Assembly: GCA_019828595.1 (NCBI GenBank)
Contig: JAHQRK010000024.1
Location: 62,001-126,000, forward strand
Reading direction: 5' to 3'
DNA from: Aphanomyces cochlioides
Taxonomy: Eukaryota > Oomycota > Saprolegniomycetes > Saprolegniales > Verrucalvaceae
Length of the DNA: 64,000 nt
Shown: one piece after another, positions 10,880-20,625 of the stretch
Position numbering within the stretch: the first letter of the stretch is position 1
How the letters are laid out: each line of letters begins with the position of its first letter
Translations under genes and position numbers: made by a program
Notes under the pieces: generated by a model
Database searches by the model: none
Told to the model about the DNA's origin: nothing
What the model saw: only the letters and a program-made list of their open reading frames with translations

Positions 10880-12850
10880 ATGAGCCAAGTGGAGAAGCTC
10901 GCGCAAGTTCTGGTCCCAGTGCTCCATGGGAATGTCGACGATCAGCGTGCCGATGCTCATGTCACTCAGATCAAACAAGTCATTGAAGATCTTCTCGCGT
11001 CCCCATCCCTTCTCATCAAGCCAACTCAAAGAATCGACGAGTTTGAGAACGCTGATGAGTTTATAAACATGGACTACCACATCAAAGCTGCGACGTCGTT
11101 CTTTTCCACGTTGCACGAATTTAGGAAAAGAAAGTGCGCTATTGTCTTTGGTCAGAAGCAGCAAGGGAAGTCCCAGTTTCTGTTTTTTCTCGCGAAATTG
11201 CTGATTGCACTTGGGGAAGGCGTCGTGTACCTGGACCAGACAATTGCACCTCCGATCGGAAAACATGTAGCTGTCATCGACAAGGATTGCTGCCTTCATC
11301 TCTGGCAACCGTCGCTTGAAACTTTCTTGACTGCCAACGGGGGACAAGCTGTTATTGACACATTGCGGGCATTTCGTGGGGATCCCAATGATTTTTCCAA
11401 CTTTGACACATCACTCCATGCGTTTTGCAAGGAGGAAGAATTGCGAGTTTGGATGATTGTCGACGAAGCCACATCGGACGAGTTGCAGAATTTTCCGATT
11501 ACGTGGCCCAAGGAGCAACATCTGACGGCCTTCCATTTTGTCCTCACGGGCAGCGTCGGCATTGCGAAGTTTGTGACGGAGAGGCATTTGGAGAGTCAAG
11601 TGTGGGACCTGCCTCTCTTTGATCTTCAGGAGACGGCCAGCCTGGCCCTGCGGCTCCTAGATGCCCTCAACCTCCCAACTGAAGTCATCGAAGGAGCTTT
11701 CGGACTCAATTTGGATGACGACGAGCAAAAGGAAAAAAAAATTGGCGAATTTCTCGATGGTTTGTTTGGCGGGGTCCCTGGCTACATCGCCGAACTCTTT
11801 CTGGCCATCACTAAAAATGGGTCGTTGACTTCCTATATGGCGTCCTTGAATATTCGTGTGCGTGGTATTGTCAAGAAAGCGCTCGGTGTTAACATTGCTG
11901 AGAATGCCGAGTTGTGGCTGAATACGATAAAACAGGTGACCGATCCATGGTCCTTCGCGCGTGATGCTGGTCTGTGTGGCTCGACACCTCCCCGCGGCGC
12001 CATTTTCCGTTATATGCTTGAAGCGCTCTCCTTATTTGCCCCTCAAGTTAAAATACTCGAAATCGTGAAAAACTTTCGAGCGCTCTTTGATGGAGACCCT
12101 GGGCTGGATGGCATCTTGATGGAGCTAGAAGTCATCCTCAAACTCCAGCACGAAGAACCAATCCAAGCCGCATTAATCAAATTGAATGGAGGGGAATGGG
12201 TGCCCGAGGCTAAAGTGACGGACTTCCCGCCATCTGGCACTCAGCTTACTATATGGAATTGGAATGGCGACCGGGTGGCACAGAGATGCAACGATACTAG
12301 CCCAGTGGCACAGAGACGCAACGATTCTAGTTCCAAGTGGCATTGTGTGCTGCTTCCTGTTGGATTTTGCGTTCTGGACGTGCTTTTAGTCGATTGCGAT
12401 TCCGACGCTGGTGAGATGCGATTTTACCTGGTTCAAATCACACGGTCCGAGCGTCCCTTCCATTCACACGAGACAAACGAGACGTGTCCGACACGATCCA
12501 AGACTATGATCGATGCACTCCTTGCCAAAACGAAGGAAGCGATTTGTCCGACCAACACTGTTCCTACTGAAGAAAAATTATTCTACGTCATGGTGGCCCC
12601 AAATTGCAAAACCACTCAATACAGTCCACCCGCCCGTCATCAACAAGCTTTCTATTTTTCGCCACGTCCACAAACAGAGCCGGCGAAGAAACGAATACCG
12701 CGAGAAGCCAAGAAAACTAGCGAAACAGAAGAAGTTGAGATGGCACAAGCGGTGGAGCAGAAGCCGCGAGCGACCAAGAAAGCGAGTGAAACGTCTAGCG
12801 ACGACTTGTCCAAGTCGAAGAAGCGCAAAACGAACAAGAGTCGAAAGTGA
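10880..12850 (+). CDS. CR1: Crinkler-RHS-type P-loop NTPase with nuclease-like domain
   Basis: The intact 656-residue protein starts at the first ATG of the conserved region (MSQVEK) and ends in TGA. Walker A is GQKQQGKS at residues 91-98. Walker B is WMIVDEA, with Asp195 and Glu196. A sensor-like strand FVLTGSVG follows at 220-227. A region around 496-520 (VLDVLLVD, then YLVQIT) resembles the core of the restriction-endonuclease-like domain described for CR effectors. The tail (600-656) is Lys/Arg-rich and may be a nuclear localisation signal. In published families, CR proteins combine such an NTPase with a C-terminal effector domain and act in conflict or host manipulation. No signal peptide or classical CRN LFLAK header is visible at the N-terminus. 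The nuclease assignment is by motif only. Confidence 0.8.
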   Translation: MSQVEKLAQVLVPVLHGNVDDQRADAHVTQIKQVIEDLLASPSLLIKPTQRIDEFENADEFINMDYHIKAATSFFSTLHEFRKRKCAIVFGQKQQGKSQFLFFLAKLLIALGEGVVYLDQTIAPPIGKHVAVIDKDCCLHLWQPSLETFLTANGGQAVIDTLRAFRGDPNDFSNFDTSLHAFCKEEELRVWMIVDEATSDELQNFPITWPKEQHLTAFHFVLTGSVGIAKFVTERHLESQVWDLPLFDLQETASLALRLLDALNLPTEVIEGAFGLNLDDDEQKEKKIGEFLDGLFGGVPGYIAELFLAITKNGSLTSYMASLNIRVRGIVKKALGVNIAENAELWLNTIKQVTDPWSFARDAGLCGSTPPRGAIFRYMLEALSLFAPQVKILEIVKNFRALFDGDPGLDGILMELEVILKLQHEEPIQAALIKLNGGEWVPEAKVTDFPPSGTQLTIWNWNGDRVAQRCNDTSPVAQRRNDSSSKWHCVLLPVGFCVLDVLLVDCDSDAGEMRFYLVQITRSERPFHSHETNETCPTRSKTMIDALLAKTKEAICPTNTVPTEEKLFYVMVAPNCKTTQYSPPARHQQAFYFSPRPQTEPAKKRIPREAKKTSETEEVEMAQAVEQKPRATKKASETSSDDLSKSKKRKTNKSRK

Positions 12851-13923
12851 AAGGATTTGAATCTATCGGATAGAGTTTCAGCTAAAATCCCACAACAAAA
12901 TTGAGGAACTTTCAGTCTTTTTGTAGGATCAGGCCAATGCTTGGACATGCCACAAGCAGCATCTCTTTGCTCCTCCTCAGCAGACGGCTCTGCAGGAAGA
13001 TGGTCATAACGTAATGCGTGTGTAAGTTCCACGTCAGACCGTTTGAAAGTCCACTAATTACAGCGCACTTGTTAAATGTGTAGTTGAGGAGCGCAGCTAA
13101 CAGGTGGAGAAGAAACCTCCTCGCACAGGCTATGTTCTCTCTGATTGCTGCCAAAACAACGGTAAATGGAAACTCGACCGTCTGCTCATCACGTGAGCCA
13201 AGAACTGCGCCTTGGAAGGGTACAACTACACCGCGGCTGCGGCAAGCTCCATGTCCAGCTCAACAACCCCTTGTACATCTTGGAAGACGACAACACGTAC
13301 AAGTACTACAAGCTCCTCAACCAAGAGTTCACCTTTGACGTCGATGTCTCCAACGTTCCTTGCGGTGGCAACGCAGCTCTCTACTTTGTCCCCATGGCCA
13401 AGGATGGTGGCAAGGGCGGCAACAACAAGGCCGGTGCCGCCTACGGTAGGGGCTATTGCGATGCCCAATGTCCCGGCGATATCAACTTTATCAACGGTGA
13501 AGGCAACTTGGCCAAGAAGGGCCAATGCTGCGCTGAAATGGATATCTGGGAAGCCAACGAATTTGCCAACGCCGTCACACCTCACCCTTGTGTCATTGAT
13601 GGCGTCTATACTCTCCAACCCGCAAGAATGTAACTCGTGCGACAAGATCGGCTGCAGCGTCAACCCTTGGTGGATTGGCAACCACACTTTCTATGGCCCC
13701 GGCTCCTCTTTCGCAATTGACACCAGCAGACCGTTCACTGTTGTGACCCAATTCATCACGGACGACAACACGGCCAACGGTGACTTGGTGCAAGTCAACC
13801 GCTTCTTCGTCCAAGACGGCAAGAACGTCCCAAGTCCGCAGCAATCTCGGCCAGCTACTGCAACCAAACGGCCACCACTGCCGCCAACGGTGGGCTCAAG
13901 GCTATGGGTCGTGCCCTCAAGAC
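11310..13923 (+). repeat. Direct repeat unit (CR 3' end + GH7-2), copy 2
   Basis: This is the partner of 5,274-7,887 and 41,906-44,519. In this copy the flanks are the complete CR1 gene on the left and a GH7-2 3' end with CBM1 on the right. Confidence 0.93.
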
Positions 13924-14247
13924 AGTTACGTTGGCTTCGTACACCAACATCCGTGTCGGTGACATTGGCTCGACCACCAACGTCGTTGTGCCTCCAACTG
14001 CCTCTCCTTCGCCCAAGCCCGCTACAACCACGCCTTCCGTGATCACCAAGGCCTCCACGACGACCAAGGGGTCCGCAACCACCAAGTTTCCTGTGATCAC
14101 CATCTCTCCACCACTGCTCCTTCTGCTGGTGCTGTCAGCGCGTGGCGCCAATGCGGTGGCAACGGCTACGCTGGTCCTACCACTTGCGTCTCTGGCTACA
14201 GATGCAATGCCTACTCGGAATGGTACTCTCAATGCATCCCCAACTAA
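13135..14247 (+). pseudogene. GH7-2 cellulase pseudogene with CBM1
   Basis: This carries the same frame-broken GH7 core as 7,099-8,059, including the catalytic [11 protein letters not shown] block. After GRALKT, however, it jumps straight to VTLASYTNIRVGDIG, deleting the final part of the catalytic core. A Thr/Pro linker follows, then a well-formed CBM1 (14,143-14,244, WRQCGGNGYAGPTTC through SQCIPN) and a TAA stop. The CBM1 is in a different frame from the linker. The core breaks are near 13,250, 13,630 and 13,830. It is not translatable as one protein. Confidence 0.87.
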
Positions 14248-14389
14248 ACACGCTGTCAAGCTCATTGCGGCTAGTTTGCTCTATCACGGTTGTCGCTTTG
14301 TGACAACCAAAAGGGGTTTAGGGGTTCGAACATGCAAAGTCAGGTTCACACTTCCAGCGGTTACGACGGGTGCAACAACTAAGATTTAC

Positions 14390-15059
14390 TCAAAGAAGCG
14401 GCGAAGGACTAGGTGGCGCGCGCGATGGGCGGTGAGCGAGGGCAACACACTGGTCAAAGTCATCAGACGGGCGTTGTAGTTGGGGGCCACTGCTTTGGGC
14501 GTAAATTTGAAGGCCGAAGGAATCAGGTGTGGACGGCTTTGGTGATGGAGGAGAATGGGAGGTTGAAGGGGTTGACGACGGCTGAGGAAAGCTCGGAGTT
14601 GGAGACCGTAGTGAGTTAGTGGTTGTCGTGCCTAAATCCCCGCGCGACTGTTTGCTGAAAGTGACTGTCGCGTTTGGCACTAGTTGTTGCAAGTCAGCAG
14701 GAACTCCACCCTTCATCGGACAAGAACCACAGCATTTTTCGACTGGGAAGGACGAATCGAGCCATATCGCCAACACCACTCCCTTCTTCAAAGTTCCCCC
14801 ATGGCCTTCAAGCCTCCCTTCTTGGTGTGGTCGTCGGGATTATTAAACACTGTCTTGATTTGGCCACACATGTTGTCAGTGCGCGAGTTGACGCATTATT
14901 GTAACCAGTCCCATAAGCAGCACCAGCGAGATTTGTTGGAAAGCGTGACATTCCACCATCTTGGTCCATTTGCGAAAAGTAGAGAGCGCTGATCAACCCG
15001 CAAGGCAGTTGGGACACATCCACGTCAAATGTTAACTCCTGGTTGAGCAGCTTGAACAT
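14390..15059 (-). pseudogene. GH7-3 pseudogene (core deleted), copy 2
   Basis: This is the inverted-arm copy of 3,986-4,655 with the same lesions: internal deletion of the catalytic core, frameshifts, and a CBM1 missing its centre. It is transcriptionally convergent with the GH7-2 pseudogene to its left. Confidence 0.88.
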
Positions 15060-15111
15060 AATTCAGTTTTCCATCGAAAGTCTGTGGAGTTTCCATGGCG
15101 GCCCAAGAGAG

Positions 15112-15339
15112 GATATCACGGAAACGACAGCATTTTGACCGCCGATCTCAATTTTCCCACCGGTGTTCCACTGGTTGCTGTGTACGCTTCTCTTTGCTCA
15201 ACTCTCCCCGCGCGTCGAGCCTGAGAGAGATGGAAGGAGTCAACTCCCATCGATCATCCGCGATGCCTATCATGCCTTCAAGGTTGCAACCACAACGAGC
15301 AGCCGACGTTGACGGACAGGCGACACCTCGATTTCTCAA
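15112..15339. repeat. Repeat R1, copy 3
   Basis: The 228-bp R1 unit lies upstream of the GH7-3 pseudogene, as at 3,706-3,933. Confidence 0.85.
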
Positions 15340-15389
15340 TGCCATTCTGTTCTACTACTATTATGCTGTGCAGAACATTGTGTTGGAAA

Positions 15390-18300
15390 ATAGTACCCGT
15401 TGACGAATGCAAAGCGAATGACTTCCGAATGGTACATCGGACAGCGAATGGAGAGTATTCGTAAAAGTAACGTATCAGTCTTGATGTCACGCAATTGACT
15501 TCCATTTTGTATTGGTACGATGTATCTTGTAGATACACCGCTTTTACGAATGAATACGAATGCTTTTATCCGGATATCCTAGTTAGGTTACAAATTTGTT
15601 GAACTTCCTAGTATAACGATTCTGGACACAGTTGGCACTTCCGAATGCCAAGAACTGGACGAAATCGCGAGTTGAATGCGTTAGACCCGACGCGCAGTGT
15701 CGTCACGCTGCGCCTCGTCGACGACACACGTGCGCAATACAATTTCTATATTCAGAGGATGAAGAGATTCCTCTTGGCCTCGTTTCCCCAGTTTGTTGTG
15801 AACTCGGAGATCCAGTTGCCTTTGACCCTGGAGGTTTGTGAGGCCTATCTCGACTACGCGTCAGTGAAGCGCGATAAAGATGGCAATGAGATCGTTCCAA
15901 GGAAGTACAATACGTATTCAACAATCAACGCCTGTAAGAGTGCGATCAAATATCTGTACAAAGAGGCGGATAAGATTCTTTCGTCCGACTTAAACATCTT
16001 ACTCAAAGGTAACTCGTTCTAGTGTTATCAAATGGATCTAAGCTTTAACCAGACTTTTCCAGTGGATACAAACGTAAGATTGCGCTTCTCAAAGAAGGGG
16101 GTCAAATGCCAATTGGTGAAGGAAAGTCTCCAATGTCACCAGCAGGTCAGTCATTCAGCTTCTTAGGATAGTTTACGCTGCACAGGTTTCTTGTTTTTGT
16201 CTGAAAAAGCGTTGACGGCAGAGAGTGATTTCGCCCTCAGCACGACTGCCCATGTTTCTTTAGTTATGTGCTGGAATTTAATCGCTCGTGCTGCTTCCGT
16301 CGCATCTATTCGTTTAGACAACATGTCATGGGAAGGTGATATTTGCGCATCGTTATACTCTCTATGATTTTATAGGCGACGCACTTTTGGTGCAGTTTGG
16401 GAGGACGAAAAATGATCAAGAAGGGACTAGTTGTTCTCCAAAGCATGTTTATGCCAATCCTTCCTGTCCTTGGATTTGCCCTATATTTAAAGGTTTCATG
16501 ATGGTTAACAAGTGTGTCTTTACACTATGCTTTTGTAGTCTTTCTTTACTCGTGTTCACGAGGGGAATGCCCACGAGTGGCTCGACAACACTCCTTCTTG
16601 GTTCAAATTCTCAAGAGCGTTTCTCAAAATGGCTTGCTAAAATTTCTGCTGCTTATGGAGATGACATTGCATCCATGGGTCCAACTGCAACAGAGGTTGG
16701 GACTCATTCATTTCGGAAAGGGGTAGCGTCGTCCGTGTCAGGCTCTCCTGGAGGGCCACAATCAGTGTCAGTTTGGCTGAGAGCCGGATGGAGTTTAGGA
16801 AATGTTCAAGGTCGGTACATTTTTGAGGGTTCTGGTGGTGATCAATTCGTTGGACGGGCTGCTGCAGGTAGAGAGAGCGATTTGCACACGACTCAAACAT
16901 GTTTATAGGCTTAAATATGAATAGTTCTGACTTTGGTGTACTTCCTCCCCATTTTAAAGGTTCGCCACTCAGTCCACAAGACTGGGAAAAAATTCTTCCA
17001 GGATATCGTTCCTTCTACCCACAGTGCTTTCACAGTGTTGCCCCCTTTCTTTTGGCGTCTTTGGTTTATCAACGAAATTGGCTCAGTCTGAATCTCCATC
17101 CAAAGCATCCGATCTTTTCTTCGAACGTATGGCAATCTGGCTTTTTGGGGACTCTTGAGGAGAAAGTCCGTCTTGGCGTCTTAAACGACGAGGAAGCGAA
17201 TTTATCTGCGTCTGGTATTCCTCCCTATACATTGCTTTTGCAACGGCTAAAATGTTTGGAGGACACTCTAGAGTGTCTGCAATCATTTATCCTGAATGAT
17301 ATGCCCGACAGAATTTCACAGCGTGTGTCTGAAAGGCATCAGTTACCTGCAGTGGCTCCAATTACTAACGATATGTTGCATGATGCCATGGAGCAAATGC
17401 GGCAAAATCTCCTGTCAGACCTCAGCTCACAGCAAAGTTATCAAGGAAATCAAAATGAGTCCAACACCCCAACTCCTTGCCCAACACAAACTTCGACGGT
17501 AACACCTCTGAACCAAGGCCTAGCGTCTGCAAAGGTTCGATGTCCAACGAGTAAAACTTATGATTTGTGGACAATGTGGTGGTCTGGTCGCTCAGTCGAC
17601 AATGCCGTTCCTTTGAGAAAACTACGCCGTCGCGATTTCCAGCAAAACTCGGAGAAGTTTAACTTTTCCAAAGCATCAACCGTCATGCGAGATCTTTTGT
17701 CTTGCACAAATTTAAATGAGTCTGACATTGTCAAAATGAGCCAGCAAGCACGTGACTTGTTGTTCCAATCGTGCTTCAATCAGCTATGCAGCAAAGTGTT
17801 TCAAACTTGCAATGATAGACAAGTTGTTCAGCGCCGAGTGGACGAGATGTCGTATCATACAATCTACGATTTGTTAAAGAAGGCTTCTCAATAACCCATC
17901 TATATTGTGCAACTTGGTCACTGAGTAAATTGATGTGTTTGTCTTATCTATAGCAGCATGGGCATGAGCATTGTCAATACTGTAGGCAGTGCGTCTTCAT
18001 GAAGAATCTGAAATTCTTGGATATCATTCGGATGCCATATATCGTGCTTCCAAGATTGTCAAACATGAGGAACATGATTCAGTACATGCATCGTGCATCG
18101 TCATCCATATTGTTCGGAATGTCCAGCACAATCAATTCATAAAGAACGCATCATTTGTATTCAATTGAGATCATTATCAACCACTGACTCGACACGCTTT
18201 TGTCTGAAGCGGTAAGTCGTCACATTCAGCTCACTCACTTGCCTTTGTTATGACAACTCAAAGCAATCGTAGTCGTCGATTCGAGGTGCCTGCCGTTCAA

Positions 18301-18634
18301 TCAGCAATTCATGAGACGCACTGCCAAAAGACGGATCAACTTGAGCGAGAACAGAAGAACGACAGGCAAATACACACTTCATGTTTCTGAAGCAGGCATG
18401 ACAAAAAAGACAACTGAATGCTTTTTCTCTCCTTTCCTTGAGTTAAGCAAACTTGAAAGCCAGCAATGTCAGTGAGGAAGAGCATCCACATCGATGCATA
18501 TAAACAGTAGCTGTTACAGTACTTCTACGCTGATTGTGGGTGTTGTCGATTGTAAAATCTGGCTTGAATGTCTCAAAAATGATCCAATCAATTGTCAGTT
18601 CGCAAAACATTCGCAAGAGGTGAGTAAATGGTAA
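15390..18634 (+). mobile_element. Crypton A element (present/absent between duplicates)
   Basis: The block at 41.4-49.7 kb matches this locus on both sides, but at 45,985/45,986 it passes directly from sequence equivalent to 15,389 to sequence equivalent to 18,635. The roughly 3,245-bp difference contains the whole Crypton gene and its flanks. This is what a Crypton insertion or its clean loss would look like. Boundaries are ambiguous by two bases (AA), and no terminal repeats are seen, as expected for Cryptons. Confidence 0.65.
15645..17894 (+). CDS. Crypton-type tyrosine recombinase A (5 exons)
   Basis: Exons are 15645-16008, 16053-16145, 16186-16335, 16376-16867 and 16909-17894. All four introns are GT-AG, phase 1 and 40-44 nt, giving about 694 residues. 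The catalytic set is Arg in NLIAR (exon 3), Lys in GRTKND, HxxR in HSFRKG, Trp in RAGWS, and Tyr at codon 16,816 (GRYIFEG). Exon 5 has a GCR1_C-like DNA-binding segment (DLWTMWWSGRS) and ends in TAA. Homologous exon lengths of 93 and 150 nt recur in Crypton D at 60 kb, supporting the splice model. One oddity: about 25 hydrophobic residues near 16,495-16,550 sit where Crypton D has a 44-nt intron. The frame stays open here, whereas splicing the candidate 46-nt intron would break it. Confidence 0.82.
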
Positions 18635-18661
18635 GTAAATTTACTGCGCATCGTCCACTTT
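17895..18661. other. Spacer between Crypton A and CR2
   Basis: No gene is recognised. This is the mirror of 349-1,150. It includes the right boundary of the Crypton presence/absence segment at 18,634. Confidence 0.5.
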
Positions 18662-18700
18662 TGATTGGCTAAAAATTAGATTTGAAGTATTGACCAATCA
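18662..18700 (+). promoter_or_regulatory. Inverted CCAAT-box pair upstream of CR2 copy 1
   Basis: TGATTGG (18,662-18,668) and CCAATCA (18,694-18,700) precede the ATG at 18,738, with the same spacing as at CR1. Confidence 0.45.
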
Positions 18701-18737
18701 GGACGTTTTGGTACAAAACTGGGATCATTTTGCGAAA

Positions 18738-20236
18738 ATGAGCCAAGTAGAAGCTCGCGCAAGTTCTGGTCCCAGTGCTCCATGGGAATGTCGACGATCA
18801 GCCGCCCGATGCTCATGTCACTCAGATCAAACAAGTCATTGAAGATCTCCTCTCGTCCCCTTCCCTTCTCATCAAGCCGACTCAACGAATTGCAAAGATT
18901 AAAAAGGCTGATGAGTTTATAAGCATGGACCACCACATCAAAGCTGCGACGTCGTTCTTTTCCACCTTCCACGAATTTCAAGAGGACACATGCGCGGTCG
19001 TCTTTGGTCAGAAGCAGCAAGGGAAGTCCCAGTTTCTGTTTTTTCTCGCGAAATTGCTGATTGCACTTGGGGAAGGCGTCGTGTACCTGGACCAGACAAT
19101 TGCACCTCCGATCGGAAAACGTCTAGCTGTCATCGACAAGGATTGCTGCCTTAACCTCTGGCAACCGTCGCTTGAAACTTTCTTGAAGGCTAATGGGGGA
19201 CAAGCTGTTCTTGTCGCCTTGGAATTATTTCGCAAAGTCGGAGATTATGGCGTTGAGTTTGGAGATCCCGAGCAATTCAAGATGTTCTACACAATACTCC
19301 GTGTATTTTGCAAGCAAAAAAATTGAGAGTTTGGATGCTTGTGGACGAAGCCACATCAGACAGGTTGCAGAATTTTCCTATTGTTTGGCCCGAGGAGCAA
19401 TATCTGACGCCTTTCCATTTCATCCTCACGGGCAGCGCCGGCATTGCGAAGTTTGTGGCGGAGAGGCATTTGGAGAGACAAGTGTGGGATCTGCCTCTCT
19501 TTGATCTTCAGGAGACGGCCAACCTGGCCCTTCGGCTCCAAGACGCCCTCAACATCCCAACTGAAGTCATCGAGGGAGCTTTCGGACTCAATTTGGATGA
19601 CGACGAGCAAAAGAAAGAAAAAATCGGCGAATATCTCGATGGTTTGTTTGGTGGTGTTCCTGGCTACGTTACCGAGCTCTTTCTGGCTCTCTCTAGAAAG
19701 AATGTGTCGTTGACTTCCTATATGACGGCTTTGAAAAGTACATTGTTGAGAAGGCTGTCGATGCCAAGAAAAAGAAAGCACGACTTTGGCTGGATCAAAT
19801 GTATCGCGCCAACGATCCATGGTTGTACGCTCGAAAAGCTGGTCTGTGTGGCTTGAAATCTCCCCGCGGCGCCATTTTCCGATACATGCTTGAAGCGCTC
19901 TTCTTTTTTGCCCCTCAAGATAACGCACTCGAAATCGTGAAATGCTTTCGAAGTCGCCTTCAAGACGACCCTCTTCGAGTCCCATTAATCAAATTGGAAG
20001 GAGAACAATTGGTGCCCGAGGCAGAAGAGACGGTGCCTCCACAACACACGAAGGCACAAGTAGCGTCGGTGAAGAAATGTTAAAGCAGCGAGGAGCCTCG
20101 ACAACCAGCGGAACGAAAAAAGCCAAGAAGCAACAGTGGTAGAGCGGAAGCAGCGAGTGACCAAGAAACCGAGTGATTCGCCTAGTGCCGATTTGTCAAG
20201 TCGAAGAAGCCCAACACGCACAAGAGTCAAAACTGA
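18738..20236 (+). pseudogene. CR2 NTPase pseudogene, copy 1 (no nuclease domain)
   Basis: This is a paralogue of CR1 with three lesions. A 2-bp loss after the start ATG shifts the frame. One base is missing in an A7 run (19,316-19,322), which makes an early TGA. A 10-bp deletion near 19,738 is absent from the sister copy at 46,088. Between these, Walker A (GQKQQGKS), Walker B (WMLVDEA) and the sensor strand FILTGSAG are still readable. The C-terminal part goes from KLEGEQLVPEAE directly to the Lys-rich tail, so the nuclease-like region of CR1 is deleted. The CR2 lineage is therefore NTPase-only by design or decay. The A-run shift could be an assembly error; the 10-bp loss is not of that kind. 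Confidence 0.82.
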
Positions 20237-20625
20237 CGTGGAATCAAAATGACAGCAAGGATTTCAATCTATCGGACAGAGTTTAACGACATTGAAGAAC
20301 TTTGAGAATTACTACCGTATTGTGTATATCGTTTCGGACATGAATGGGGCAAATATCCGTATTGCCACTCATACGAATATTAGGTATTGATTCAGACATA
20401 CAAATATCAATATTCGATTTCTAAGTCATTGTATGAACATCATATACATGATTGCGGTTTATTATATTTTACAGTATATTGAATAAAAGAATTATCTTCT
20501 GTATAAAATTTCAGACAAAGTGTAAGATATTTATATCTAGATCGTGAAGTTTTCAGCTGGACTTGTTGCATCGGAAAGATCAATATCATCGTCTGGGTCA
20601 ATGGTGTCCTCAATGGCCATGTTCG
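20237..20625. other. AT-rich spacer
   Basis: No gene is recognised. It is AT-rich sequence shared with 47,597-47,985. Confidence 0.5.

Larger units (their letters stand above)
14375..19044. repeat. Right arm of large inverted repeat
   Basis: This is the reverse-complement partner of 1-4,670, with a sharp homology end at 14,375. It contains the GH7-3 pseudogene, R1, Crypton A and the first part of CR2. Confidence 0.93.

Noticed and set aside
11180..11215. LFFLAKLL near Walker A as a Crinkler LFLAK secretion motif
   Set aside because: LFLAK headers lie at the extreme N-terminus. This match is in the helix right after the P-loop (residues ~101-108) and is most likely structural.
14300..14330. 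GGGGTTTAGGGGTT as telomeric repeat
   Set aside because: There is only one imperfect unit and no array; it lies in the 3' flank of a pseudogene.
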